26,055 nucleotides of DNA, from NCBI GenBank assembly GCA_044464175.1, contig JBIQLO010000033.1, positions 1 through 26,055 of the forward strand, given 5' to 3'. Made by a program: the position numbers and the translations under genes. This document shows, in pieces, positions 15,280 to 26,055 of the stretch. A model generated the notes under the pieces. That model saw only the letters and a list, made by a program, of their open reading frames with translations. It was not told the origin of the DNA and made no database searches. Position 1 is the first letter of the stretch, and every line of letters starts with the position of its first letter. Origin of the DNA: JBIQLO01 sp044464175 (GTDB lineage Bacteria > Planctomycetota > Phycisphaerae > Tepidisphaerales > Tepidisphaeraceae).

Positions 15280-17673
15280 ATGAACAAAGTACAAGGCCTT
15301 CTCCGGGGGCTGCTGGCGGCGGTGATAACTCTGGCGACCTTGGGCAGCGCCATGGCGGCCGAGCCGGTGAAGGTCGATCCGGCCACGGCATCGATCATCA
15401 TTCCCGCCAGTCCCACCGACATGCAGAAGGAGGCGGCCGGGGAACTGGCGCACCACCTCAAGCTCATCACGGGCCGGGACATCGCCATCCATCCTCGGGC
15501 GGTGGGGGAGGCGGCGGCGTTCACCTTTTATGTCGGCATCGCCCCGGCCCAAAAGGACAAGCCGCTTTCGCCGGAGGAGTCGCGGTGGGTGGTGACGCCC
15601 GCGGCGGCCTATCTGTACGGGGAGGGGCGCAACGGCGACTTGTTCGCGGTGTACAGCTTTTTGCAGGCGCAGCTGGGCGTCCACTGGGTTGAGCCGGGCG
15701 AGGCGGGAATCGCGTTCACTCCCAGCCGGACATTGACGCTGAAAGGGGGCGCGTTCAACTGGATTCCGCAACTGGAGATGCGGAAGATCCGCGTCTATGC
15801 CCGCCCGGGGCACTATCCGGTGCTTAAGGATTATGTGAAGGAGTACGCCGAATTTCTTCCCTCCCACGCGGACAACGACCGGCGGGCGGCGGAGGTGCGC
15901 CAGTGGCAGCTCCGCATGCGCATGGGGTCCCATTCGGACATCAACTACGGCCACGCGTTCGTCAATTGGTGGGACAAATATGGGAAGACCCATCCGGAGT
16001 ACTTCGCGCTGAACAAGTGGGGGCAGCGCCAGCCGGAGCTGCGCGTCAAGCCGACCGGAAGCAGCCCGAAATTTACAGCCAAGGACAAAATGAGCGTAAA
16101 GCTCTGCGTCAGCAACCCTGCCGTCGCCGACCAGATCGTGGCCGACTGGCTCAAAGGCGGACGACGCGGCACGGTCAACGCCTGCATGAACGACCAGATC
16201 TGGGGCTTTTGCCAGTGTGACCAATGCCGGGCACTGGACGCGACCGTGCCGGGCGAGAAGTGGGAGGAGCATCTGACGGATCGGTACGTCCATCTGGCCA
16301 ATGAAGTGGCCCGGCGGGCACGAAAATACGATCCCAAAGTCCGGGTGTCGATGTACGCCTACGAATCCACCCTGGAGCCGCCGCGGAAGGTGCGCGTTGA
16401 TCCCAGCGTGGTGGTGGTGATCGTGCCGACGTCGGTTGAGGGGAACAAGGTGCGGCGGCTGTTTGAAGGGTGGAAGCAGGCCGGCGCGACCATGCTCCTG
16501 ACCCGGCCGAACTATCCCACCTATTACAAGACGCTGGCGCTGCCGATGGGATTTGAGAAGCAGATGTATGATGCCTTTCATGTCGCCTGGAAAAACGGTG
16601 CGGTGGGGGCGGATTACGACAGCCTCATGGGATTGTGGCCTTACAGTGGGCTATCCGATTACACGCTGGCCCGGACCTTTGCCGACCCCTCCCTCCCCCT
16701 TGAGGATTTGGAGGCCGAATATTACTCGGCCTATGGCCCGGCCGCACAGGAAATCAAAAGCTATTTTCGCTATTGGCGGGAGGAATTCTGGCAGAAGCGC
16801 ATTGAGCCGAACCTGGCTAAAATCGTGGCGGCCGGCAAATACCACAACTTTGCCCGCGGGCTGATCTGGTCGCTGGGCGATTACTACCACGACGGCGATT
16901 TCGACGCCACCGATGCCCTCCTTTCGGCGGCGGCGAAAAAGGACCTGTCGCTTTCGCAGCGCCATCGCGTGGAGGAATTGCAGATCGCCAACCGCAACGC
17001 CCGGCTGATCGTCAGGGCCGTCACGGCCAAAGGGAGCGAAAAATTCGCACATGCCCTGGCGCTGATGAAGTTCCGCAAGGAACACATCAGCGATCCGGAT
17101 TTCGCCTGGTTCACCATGTTCGCCACGGAGACCCGCTACGGCGACATGACCGGCACCAAAACCGCCATCCACTTGCGGGATTATCCCCTTCCCTGGATTG
17201 AAACCGGCGTGGCCTGGCGGTTCAAGCTGGATCCGCAGAACCGGGGATTGGGCGAGAAATGGGAAGAATTGCCCTGGTCCAAGACGGCCCACTGGGACCT
17301 GCTGCGGACGGACTTCTACTGGGACAATCCCTACGACAGCGAAACTGCTCCCGCCCTGATGGCGAAGTTGAAGGGGTATGATGGGATCGGATGGTATTCG
17401 ACCCAGGTGCGCGTGCCGGCGGAATTCAAGGGCCGCCGGGTGCTGCTCTATTTCGGGGCCGTGGACGATTCCTGCTGGGTGTACGTCAACGGCAAGCCGG
17501 CCGGGAAACATATTTACCAGAAGTCGGCCGACGTCTATACGCCCTTTGAGATCGACATCACGCCCCAGATCGATCCCGCCCAGTCCGAGCAGACGGTAAC
17601 CGTGCGCGTGGAGGATTCGGCCGGCGCCGGCGGCATCTGGAAACGGGTGTGGCTGGTGTCCAGGGAGAAATAG
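15280..17673 (+). CDS. Secreted DUF4838 protein, probable glycan-active, with C-terminal carbohydrate-binding-like domain
   Basis: The protein is 797 residues; GGAG lies five bases before ATG 15280. The signal peptide LRGLLAAVITLATLGSAMAA is cleaved near residue 25. Residues about 30-150 resemble the alpha-glucuronidase/GH20 N-terminal domain (DMQKEAAGELAHHLKLITGRDI, then GDLFAVYSFLQAQLGVHW). The middle part, with HPEYFALNKWGQRQ, KLCVSNPAVADQIV and the cysteine cluster C311-x-C313-x2-C316, is the DUF4838 TIM-barrel type. The last 100 or so residues (WYSTQVRVPAEFKGRRVLLYFGAVDD...VYVNGKPAGKH) form a GH2-like galactose-binding beta-sandwich. DUF4838 proteins occur in polysaccharide-use loci, but their reaction is not established. 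The distance to the pseudopilin is 22 bp, so they are probably co-transcribed. Confidence 0.85.
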   Translation: MNKVQGLLRGLLAAVITLATLGSAMAAEPVKVDPATASIIIPASPTDMQKEAAGELAHHLKLITGRDIAIHPRAVGEAAAFTFYVGIAPAQKDKPLSPEESRWVVTPAAAYLYGEGRNGDLFAVYSFLQAQLGVHWVEPGEAGIAFTPSRTLTLKGGAFNWIPQLEMRKIRVYARPGHYPVLKDYVKEYAEFLPSHADNDRRAAEVRQWQLRMRMGSHSDINYGHAFVNWWDKYGKTHPEYFALNKWGQRQPELRVKPTGSSPKFTAKDKMSVKLCVSNPAVADQIVADWLKGGRRGTVNACMNDQIWGFCQCDQCRALDATVPGEKWEEHLTDRYVHLANEVARRARKYDPKVRVSMYAYESTLEPPRKVRVDPSVVVVIVPTSVEGNKVRRLFEGWKQAGATMLLTRPNYPTYYKTLALPMGFEKQMYDAFHVAWKNGAVGADYDSLMGLWPYSGLSDYTLARTFADPSLPLEDLEAEYYSAYGPAAQEIKSYFRYWREEFWQKRIEPNLAKIVAAGKYHNFARGLIWSLGDYYHDGDFDATDALLSAAAKKDLSLSQRHRVEELQIANRNARLIVRAVTAKGSEKFAHALALMKFRKEHISDPDFAWFTMFATETRYGDMTGTKTAIHLRDYPLPWIETGVAWRFKLDPQNRGLGEKWEELPWSKTAHWDLLRTDFYWDNPYDSETAPALMAKLKGYDGIGWYSTQVRVPAEFKGRRVLLYFGAVDDSCWVYVNGKPAGKHIYQKSADVYTPFEIDITPQIDPAQSEQTVTVRVEDSAGAGGIWKRVWLVSREK

Positions 17674-17703
17674 AGGCTAAAGTGCCGTTGGAGCCATCAT
17701 CCC

Positions 17704-19980
17704 ATGCACCCGAAAGTCGTCTTTCCCGGAAATCTGGCCGCGATTGTTGCCGATCTGGCCCGCCCGCTTCACGATCACTCATTGGTGGACCCGCTGCGCC
17801 GGGCAGGGGGGGGCGAGGTGTCGCTGGCGGGAGGATATGCGCTGGAGGCATCGGCGTTTGCCGGCCGGCCGCATCTAGACGTTCTCCTGGACGACTGGCG
17901 GCGGTTCATGAGCGTGGTGATGGAAACGCATGCGGCGGAAGGGGGGTATCCCATCCAATTGCAGTGCGGGCCCGCGCGGGCCGCGCCCGATGGGGGCTTC
18001 GAGGCGCACGAGATCGATGTGACCGAGAGCGGCTGTCGGATCACCGCGCCGGACATGGAGGGGCTGCGCCGGGCTCTGTTCCGGCTGCAGGATGAAATGC
18101 GGCTTCGGCGCGCCCCGATCCTGCCGGCGGGGCGTGAGGCCCGATGGACGAATATCCGGACCCGCATCAGCCGCTCGCCGATCGCGCCCTACCGCTGGCT
18201 CTCGGGGTGGGAACTGGAGGATGGGAATGACTACTATCCCGAAGCCTACCTCAGCCGATTGGCCCACAGCGGCGTCAATGGGATCTGGGTGGCGGGTCTC
18301 CTGAGGAATCTGGTCGCCTCCACGGTCATTCCGGAGCTGGGCCCCCCGGTCCATCGGCTGGGAAAGCTGAATCAGCTGATCCAGAAGGCCGCCCGCCAGG
18401 GAATTCGCGTCTACTTCTTCTGCATGGAGCCGCGCGCGCTTCCACCGGACCATCCGGCCGCCATTGCCCATCCGGAGATTCTGGGCGCGCGGGGTGCGCT
18501 CTGCACCTCCGTGCCGCGCGTGAGGGAATACATCCGGGAGGCGATGCGGTCGCTCTTTACCGAAGCGCCGCAATTGGGGGGCCTGATCAACATCTTCTGT
18601 GGGGAGCGCCCCAGCAACTGCTGGTGGCACACGGAAGCCTACGTCCAGGAATGCCCGCGCTGCCGCCAGCGCCCCAGGGCCCAGGTGCTGGCCGAGTCGC
18701 TCAACACCTTTGCCGAGGGGATCCGCGCCGCCAGCCCCACGGCCGAGTTGATGGCGTGGACCTACATGATGGCCTCCTCCAGAGAATCGCTCCCCATCGC
18801 CCCCATGCTGGAGGTGGTGCGGGCCGCCGACCCATCCATCATCTGGCTGGGCAATTTCGAGCATGGATGCCGGAAGGAGATTTGCGGCAAGGCCGTGCAG
18901 GCGCATGAATATTCCCTCTCCTGCGTCGGGCCCTCCGGCTATTTCAGCGACCTGGCGCGGGCCGTGGACGCAAGCGGACGGCGGATCTACGCCAAGCTGC
19001 AGGTGGGGACCACCTACGAGATGTCGAGCGTGCCGCACATTCCCGTGCCCGGCATCGTCTATGACAAGATCGCCGAGGCGGGGAAACTGGGTGTCAGCGG
19101 CGCAATGCTCGGGTGGATTCCTGGCGGTTTTCCCAGCCCCCAGCTCAAGATGGCCGGGGAGGCCGTCTTCGAGCCGCGCCCGCCGAAGCGGGCTCTTATG
19201 CAGCGCATCGCCGCGATCGATTGGGGCGAGGCGAGCGCCGACGCCGTGGCCGCCGCGTGGGAGGACTTCGGCGCGGCGTGGCAGCGCTATCCCATGGACA
19301 ACGCGGTGCTGTACTGGGGACCGATCACGCGCGCACCGGCCTATCAACTCCACCTGGAGCGAGAGCCGCGCCTGGCCAAGCCTTACAACTGGGGATTCAC
19401 TCGCAAGCGCGAGCCCCAGCCCTTTGAGGATCAGTATACCCGCTGGCTGGGCGCGTTCACCCTCGAGGAGATTTTGCGATCTTTTCGCGATCTGGGACGC
19501 GCCTGGCAGGGGGGAGTCGAGCGGCTGGAGGCCTGCCGCCGGGAGGGGCGCGGCGGGGGGACCGGCCAATCGGAGATCGACCGGCAGATCGCCGTCGCTT
19601 CCGCCATCCGGCTGCAATGCCTCAGTGCAGCCAATGTGTATGAATTTTACGCCCTGCGCGACCGGCTGCGGGAGCCGGCCGGGGGGAAGCATCCGGAAAT
19701 CCTGGCGCGCATGGAGGCGGTGGCGCGGGAGGAATTGCATCTGGCAGGGGAAATGAAGCGGCATCTGGCGGCAGAACCGGCCCTTGGCTTTGAGTCGGAG
19801 ATTTATGACTTCAGCTATTGCGCGTCCCTGATCGACCAGAAACTCCTTCAGGTCAACGACCTGCTGCCGATTTTGAGCCATTGGCGGCGGGAGGGGGTGG
19901 AGCCGGCGGTGCTGGAGCGCACCGTGGAGGAGGCCGAGGCGCTGCGCCCCGACCGCGTGCCCGATCGCTGGGGGGACTAG
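17704..19980 (+). CDS. Large DUF4838/GH20-like protein without signal peptide, function unknown
   Basis: A 758-residue protein starting MHPKVVFPGN, with no signal peptide or membrane helix, so probably cytoplasmic. Residues about 85-135 (YPIQLQCG..., DGGFEAHEIDVTESGCRITAPDMEGLRRALFRLQDEMRL) look like the GH20/GH84 N-terminal domain that precedes a TIM barrel. The region 270-345 parallels the secreted neighbour: HPEILGARG against HPEYFAL, ALCTSVPRV against LCVSNPAV, and a C317-x2-C320 pair in ECPRCRQR where the neighbour has CQCDQC. A helical C-terminus (about 560-758) follows. It begins 30 bp after the DUF4838 gene, with TGGAG about 10 bases upstream, and is the last protein gene before the tRNA. 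It may act on oligosaccharides imported after extracellular cleavage. No catalytic residue can be named. Confidence 0.75.
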   Translation: MHPKVVFPGNLAAIVADLARPLHDHSLVDPLRRAGGGEVSLAGGYALEASAFAGRPHLDVLLDDWRRFMSVVMETHAAEGGYPIQLQCGPARAAPDGGFEAHEIDVTESGCRITAPDMEGLRRALFRLQDEMRLRRAPILPAGREARWTNIRTRISRSPIAPYRWLSGWELEDGNDYYPEAYLSRLAHSGVNGIWVAGLLRNLVASTVIPELGPPVHRLGKLNQLIQKAARQGIRVYFFCMEPRALPPDHPAAIAHPEILGARGALCTSVPRVREYIREAMRSLFTEAPQLGGLINIFCGERPSNCWWHTEAYVQECPRCRQRPRAQVLAESLNTFAEGIRAASPTAELMAWTYMMASSRESLPIAPMLEVVRAADPSIIWLGNFEHGCRKEICGKAVQAHEYSLSCVGPSGYFSDLARAVDASGRRIYAKLQVGTTYEMSSVPHIPVPGIVYDKIAEAGKLGVSGAMLGWIPGGFPSPQLKMAGEAVFEPRPPKRALMQRIAAIDWGEASADAVAAAWEDFGAAWQRYPMDNAVLYWGPITRAPAYQLHLEREPRLAKPYNWGFTRKREPQPFEDQYTRWLGAFTLEEILRSFRDLGRAWQGGVERLEACRREGRGGGTGQSEIDRQIAVASAIRLQCLSAANVYEFYALRDRLREPAGGKHPEILARMEAVAREELHLAGEMKRHLAAEPALGFESEIYDFSYCASLIDQKLLQVNDLLPILSHWRREGVEPAVLERTVEEAEALRPDRVPDRWGD

Positions 19981-19987
19981 CCGCACC

Positions 19988-20017
19988 TTGGCAATTCATT
20001 TTCGATTGACGTACACT
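19988..20017 (+). promoter_or_regulatory. Candidate promoter of tRNA-Ala
   Basis: TTGGCA (19988-19993), an 18-bp spacer and TACACT (20012-20017), placing the transcription start around 20024, six bases before the mature tRNA. It begins 7 bp after the preceding stop codon. Confidence 0.45.
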
Positions 20018-20029
20018 ATCGGGGCATCG

Positions 20030-20102
20030 GGGGCCATAGCTCAATTGGGAGAGCGCCGCGTTTGCAACGCGGAGGTTACCGGTTCGATCCCGGTTGGCTC
20101 CA
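20030..20102 (+). tRNA. tRNA-Ala (anticodon UGC)
   Basis: A 73-nt cloverleaf folds fully. The acceptor stem GGGGCCA pairs with TGGCTCC (one G-U) and the discriminator is A. The D arm is GCTC...GAGC, the anticodon arm CCGCG-TTTGCAA-CGCGG and the T arm ACCGG-TTCGATC-CCGGT. The anticodon TGC is at 20063-20065. CCA is not encoded (AGTT follows), so it must be added by the CCA-adding enzyme. It sits between two protein genes on the same strand. Confidence 0.97.
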
Positions 20103-20122
20103 GTTTTGATTTTCGGGGATGA

Positions 20123-21067
20123 ATGATGCCTTCCACCGCGACGCCGCTTTACGACGTTCACACGCACATCGGGATTGACCCCGGGTTTTATCTTCGCGGC
20201 TGGTGGCCCTATGCGGCCACGGTTCAAGATCTGCTGCAGCAGATGGATCATGCCGGCATTGCCCGGGCGGTCTCTTTTCCGTTTTGCCTCCCCTCGGCCT
20301 TCGATCCCGAGGCGTTTGCCGCCGGGCAGGTGGAATTGCGCCCCGGGCGAGCGCCGTTCGACAAGGAAAACCGCCTGCTGATCCAGGAGGTGGAGCGCCT
20401 TGACCTGGATCGGCGGCTGAGCGTGCTGGCGATGTTCGATCCCTCCCGGCGCGTGAGGGAGCAGGTGGAGAATCTTCGCCCGCTGGTTGGGAAAATCACG
20501 GGCCTGAAGGTGCAGGCGACCATTTTGCAATCTCCCGTGGCGGCGCTGCTGAAGGAGGGGCGGGCGCTGATGGAACTGGCGGCCGAGCACAATCTGCCGG
20601 TGCTGTTCCATACCTCCATCATCGCCTCCGACCTCTGGTCGCAGACGGCCGACTGCCTGGCGGTGGCCGAGGCGTTTCCCACGGTCCGTTTCAATCTGGC
20701 GCATTCGCTGCGGTTTCATTTGCCCTCTCTGAAGCGGGCGGCAGAATTGCCCAATGTCTGGGTCGATTGCTCGGCCCATCTGGTGCATTGCCAGCTGGCC
20801 TGTGACGATCTGCCCGTGGTGGCGCAAAAGGGGGAGCGGGTGGAGGCCGACTACAGCCGCCCGGCGGAGGTGCTCAAGGTGATTCACAGGATTTTGCCCG
20901 GCAAGTACATGTGGGGCTCGGACAACCCGTACCAGAGCTGGTGCGATGACTCGCTGCGGGCGGTCTACACCTATGCCCAGGAGGCGAAGGTGCTGCATGA
21001 ACTGCCGGAAGAGATTCGCCGGTCCATGGGGCACGATGCGCCGCGAGCGTGGCTGGGGCATGCGTAG
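20123..21067 (+). CDS. Amidohydrolase-family (PF04909-type) metal-dependent hydrolase
   Basis: A 314-residue protein, cytoplasmic. It shows the metal ligands of the amidohydrolase-2 family: DVHTHIG (His13, His15), FHTS (His163), NLAHS (His194) and WGSDNPY (Asp267). The fold is a TIM barrel in which one divalent metal activates water. Relatives include decarboxylases (ACMSD type), lactonases for sugar acids and uncharacterised hydrolases, so the substrate is open. The start is ATG 20123 (ATG 20126 is equally possible), 20 bp after the tRNA, with CGGGGA upstream. The TAG stop is shared with the first bases of a palindromic repeat. It is followed 63 bp later by a short-chain dehydrogenase, a pairing that fits sugar or sugar-acid catabolism (inference). 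Confidence 0.85.
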   Translation: MMPSTATPLYDVHTHIGIDPGFYLRGWWPYAATVQDLLQQMDHAGIARAVSFPFCLPSAFDPEAFAAGQVELRPGRAPFDKENRLLIQEVERLDLDRRLSVLAMFDPSRRVREQVENLRPLVGKITGLKVQATILQSPVAALLKEGRALMELAAEHNLPVLFHTSIIASDLWSQTADCLAVAEAFPTVRFNLAHSLRFHLPSLKRAAELPNVWVDCSAHLVHCQLACDDLPVVAQKGERVEADYSRPAEVLKVIHRILPGKYMWGSDNPYQSWCDDSLRAVYTYAQEAKVLHELPEEIRRSMGHDAPRAWLGHA

Positions 21068-21118
21068 GGTCCACCCCGCGGACCGATCCTCCGACAGGAA
21101 CCGCGGTGCGGACCCTGT
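21064..21118 (+). repeat. Twin-hairpin palindromic repeat, copy B
   Basis: It opens GTAGGGTCC and closes GGACCCTGT, with outer arms AGGGTCC/GGACCCT and inner arms CCGCGG on both sides of a loop. It has the same terminal box GTAGGGT and the same two-hairpin layout as copies A and C, but a GGTCC/GGACC core instead of GGTGGGC/GCCCACC. Its TAG is the stop codon of the amidohydrolase. It fills most of the gap before the dehydrogenase. Confidence 0.75.
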
Positions 21119-21130
21119 AACGACAAAACT

Positions 21131-21928
21131 ATGATTGATCTCAAAGGACATACCGCGCTGGTGACCGGATCGACCAGCGGCGTGGGACGGGCGATCGCGC
21201 TGGCCTATGCGGCGGCCGGGGCGCGGGTGATCGTGCATGGCCCGCCCGGCGCCCAGGCGGATGGAGAACGGGTGGTGGCCGAGTGCCGCCAGGCCGGGGC
21301 CGAGGCCCTTTTTGTGGCTTGCGACCTGCTGCAGCCGCCCGATCAGGCGGCCGGGGCGCTGTTTCAGGCCGCCACGGCCGCCATGGAAGGCATCGATATC
21401 CTCGTGAACAATGCCGGGCATTTTCAGGATGTGGCGTTCCTGGAAATGACGCCGGACCGCTTTGATCGGACCATGCGGCTGAACGTGGCCGCCCCCTATT
21501 TCCTCACCCAGCAGTTCGCCCGCCACTGGATTGCCTTGGGCGTCAAGGGGCGGGTCATTTTCACCGGCTCGATCAACGGGCGGCTGGCCGAGATGAATTC
21601 CACGGCCTATGACACCTCCAAGGGGGCGATCGAGATGATGGTCAAGACCCTCTGCGTCTCGCTGGCGCCCAGTGGGATTCGCGTCAACGGCATCGCCCCG
21701 GGGCTGGTGCGGACCAACGCCACCAAATGGCTGAAAGAGCGCCCGCTGGATGGGCAGTGGGTGGAATACAACACGCCCAACGGGCAGGTGCCCGACGCCG
21801 CCGTCTGCGGTCCGGCCGCCGTTTTCCTGGCCTCCGACGCCGCCGACCACGTCCACGGGCAGATGCTGCTGGTGGATGGCGGCATGAGCGCCCTGCAGCA
21901 TCCGCGCCGCCCCGGCCGGGATGCCTGA
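21131..21928 (+). CDS. Short-chain dehydrogenase/reductase (classical SDR)
   Basis: A 265-residue protein of classical SDR length. The NAD(P)-binding TGSTSGVG is at residues 12-19, NNAG at 93-96, and the catalytic set is Ser147, Tyr160 and Lys164 in YDTSK. Then come the usual IRVNGIAPGLVRT and the C-terminal FLASDAADHVHGQMLLVDGG, typical of 3-oxoacyl-ACP-reductase-like and sugar or gluconate dehydrogenases. All catalytic residues are present. Substrate choice cannot be read. The neighbouring amidohydrolase and the glycan cluster favour a sugar or sugar-acid over fatty acid synthesis. ATG 21131 starts directly with the first beta-strand; the ribosome binding site is weak. Confidence 0.92.
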   Translation: MIDLKGHTALVTGSTSGVGRAIALAYAAAGARVIVHGPPGAQADGERVVAECRQAGAEALFVACDLLQPPDQAAGALFQAATAAMEGIDILVNNAGHFQDVAFLEMTPDRFDRTMRLNVAAPYFLTQQFARHWIALGVKGRVIFTGSINGRLAEMNSTAYDTSKGAIEMMVKTLCVSLAPSGIRVNGIAPGLVRTNATKWLKERPLDGQWVEYNTPNGQVPDAAVCGPAAVFLASDAADHVHGQMLLVDGGMSALQHPRRPGRDA

Positions 21929-21932
21929 GTGC

Positions 21933-21961
21933 TTCTCAATCCGCCATCGGTCTTGTACACT
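21933..21961 (+). promoter_or_regulatory. Candidate promoter of carB
   Basis: TTCTCA (21933-21938), a 17-bp spacer and TACACT (21956-21961), each 4 of 6. The -10 box is identical to that of the tRNA. The leader would be about 90 nt. No attenuator or other obvious structure was seen in 21962-22056. Confidence 0.35.
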
Positions 21962-22056
21962 GGCTCAAATTTTGGACGGATTGGCGTGCGCTGCCGAGCA
22001 GTGGGCGGCGGAAGCTCCATCCATCGGATATTCTTGGCGGAAAGAAGCGGCGGACG

Positions 22057-25637
<3,581 letters not shown>

Positions 25638-25641
<4 letters not shown>

Positions 25642-25683
25642 GGTCCGTCCTGCAGGCGGCCTCGCTGAGGCCGCGGCGGGACC
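25638..25683 (+). repeat. Twin-hairpin-like palindromic repeat, copy D, at the carB stop codon
   Basis: It starts ATAGGGTCC, overlapping the carB TAG stop, and ends GGGACC. Inside is a perfect 8-bp hairpin GCGGCCTC-GCT-GAGGCCGC (25656-25674). It is related to copy B by the TAGGGTCC start and the GGACC end. There is no U-tract, but the hairpin could still protect or end the carB transcript. Confidence 0.65.
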
Positions 25684-25729
25684 ATGAAGACCACGCACGG
25701 TGAACGGTCGATTGCCAGGCTTCGTGGCA

Positions 25730-25758
25730 TTGGCACCCACCGGCTGCACGGTTAAAGT
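25730..25758 (+). promoter_or_regulatory. Candidate promoter for the last gene
   Basis: TTGGCA (25730-25735, 5 of 6), a 17-bp spacer and TAAAGT (25753-25758, 4 of 6). The start of transcription would be near 25765, 15 nt before ATG 25780. Confidence 0.4.
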
Positions 25759-25779
25759 GGTGGCAGTGCCCCCTGTCCC

Positions 25780-26055
25780 ATGAAGCCCCTCACCACGGCC
25801 GACATATCCCTTGAAGCCACCGCGCTCCGCGCCGGCGGTCGGATTCGGCCGGTACTCTTTCTATGCCTTTCGCTGGCCGGAATTGGCCTGTGGTGGCGCT
25901 ATGGCGGGGCGGTCCACTTCGAGCCGGCCCGGCTGGTGGCTCTGCTGGTCCTGGCGCTTCTCTACGCCGTCCCAAGTTCCCGCCAGGCGCTCCTGGCAGC
26001 GATGGATTGGCTCAATCACGCCACCCCCAGGCGCCAGGCGCTGGTCTTCGGCGCG
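25780..26055 (+). CDS. Putative integral membrane protein, 5' end only
   Basis: From ATG 25780 the frame stays open to the right edge (92 codons seen). After a short hydrophilic lead (MKPLTTADISLEATALRAGGRIR) come two hydrophobic segments, VLFLCLSLAGIGLWW at about 24-38 and LVALLVLALLYAV at about 55-67, with a basic stretch PSSRQ and TPRRQ after the second. This looks like the start of a multi-spanning inner-membrane protein. Too little is visible to name a family. A promoter is plausible 15 nt upstream; the ribosome binding site is poor. Confidence 0.6.
   Translation, partial: MKPLTTADISLEATALRAGGRIRPVLFLCLSLAGIGLWWRYGGAVHFEPARLVALLVLALLYAVPSSRQALLAAMDWLNHATPRRQALVFGA

Noticed and set aside
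20030..20102. tRNA-Ala as an integration site of a mobile island
   Set aside because: No integrase, no second copy of the tRNA 3' end and no shift in base composition were seen within the window.
17875..21901. Two very long minus-strand open frames of about 700 codons
   Set aside because: Both are antisense to well-supported genes, rich in His, Pro, Arg and Gly with no domain pattern, and one runs straight through the tRNA. Long stop-free antisense frames are expected here from codon bias.
25656..25674. Rho-independent terminator after carB
   Set aside because: The hairpin is strong but no T-run follows, so it is listed as a repeat element; a role in ending transcription remains possible.
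25684..25755. Possible 23-codon gene after carB (MKTTHGERSIARLRG...)
   Set aside because: No ribosome binding site, it overlaps the candidate promoter of the next gene, and there is no support beyond an open frame.

Overview
The window looks like a chromosomal piece of a high-GC, flagellated planctomycete-type bacterium, probably of the Phycisphaerae or a near relative. The main clues are a secreted repeat protein with an N-terminal LEPR-x-LL motif (EALEPRRLLSA), a PEP-CTERM surface protein, a stand-alone pseudopilin, a DUF4838 protein, and a flagellar export block fliI-fliJ-motE-fliK. This placement is inferred from gene content only. The genome style also fits: leaderless-looking promoters and small palindromic repeats.

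Layout. 1-1242 (minus): 5' part of an ABC exporter, running off the left edge. 1400-2656: a GH1-like glycosidase, divergent from it. 2754-4232: two tandem, clearly paralogous, secreted HEAT-like proteins of unknown function. 4257-4309: a palindromic repeat. 4329-8470: flagellar operon fliI, fliJ, motE-like, fliK-like with a good sigma70-type promoter. 8526-11195: a large LEPR-x-LL protein with nine ELWxxDGT repeats, a PKD-like domain and FG-GAP/VCBS repeats. 11259-12143: a calcineurin-type metallophosphoesterase. 12233-19980: a regulator-led cluster with its own strong promoter, encoding a GntR/LacI hybrid repressor, a PEP-CTERM protein, a pseudopilin, a secreted DUF4838 protein and a non-secreted protein that appears distantly related to it. 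20030-20102: tRNA-Ala(UGC). 20123-21928: an amidohydrolase and a short-chain dehydrogenase. 22057-25641: carB, the large subunit of carbamoyl phosphate synthetase, unusually long. 25780-right edge: start of a membrane protein.

How it fits together. The 12.2-20 kb cluster reads as one sugar-responsive unit in which a regulator controls surface-anchored and secreted proteins plus glycan-handling proteins. The amidohydrolase and dehydrogenase after the tRNA may be the catabolic end of the same pathway (inference). The flagellar block is a conventional export module.

Most unusual signal. A family of about 45-55 bp twin-hairpin elements, ending in GTAGGGT...ACCCTAC, occurs four times. One copy lies in frame inside carB and is translated as part of the enzyme. 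Two others begin at stop codons and overlap the TAG. carB also carries a second, low-complexity in-frame insert and possibly a third, so this essential enzyme seems to have absorbed repetitive intergenic DNA at domain linkers and loops. No transposase, CRISPR array, prophage or rRNA was seen. No stretch longer than about 160 bases lacks a gene.
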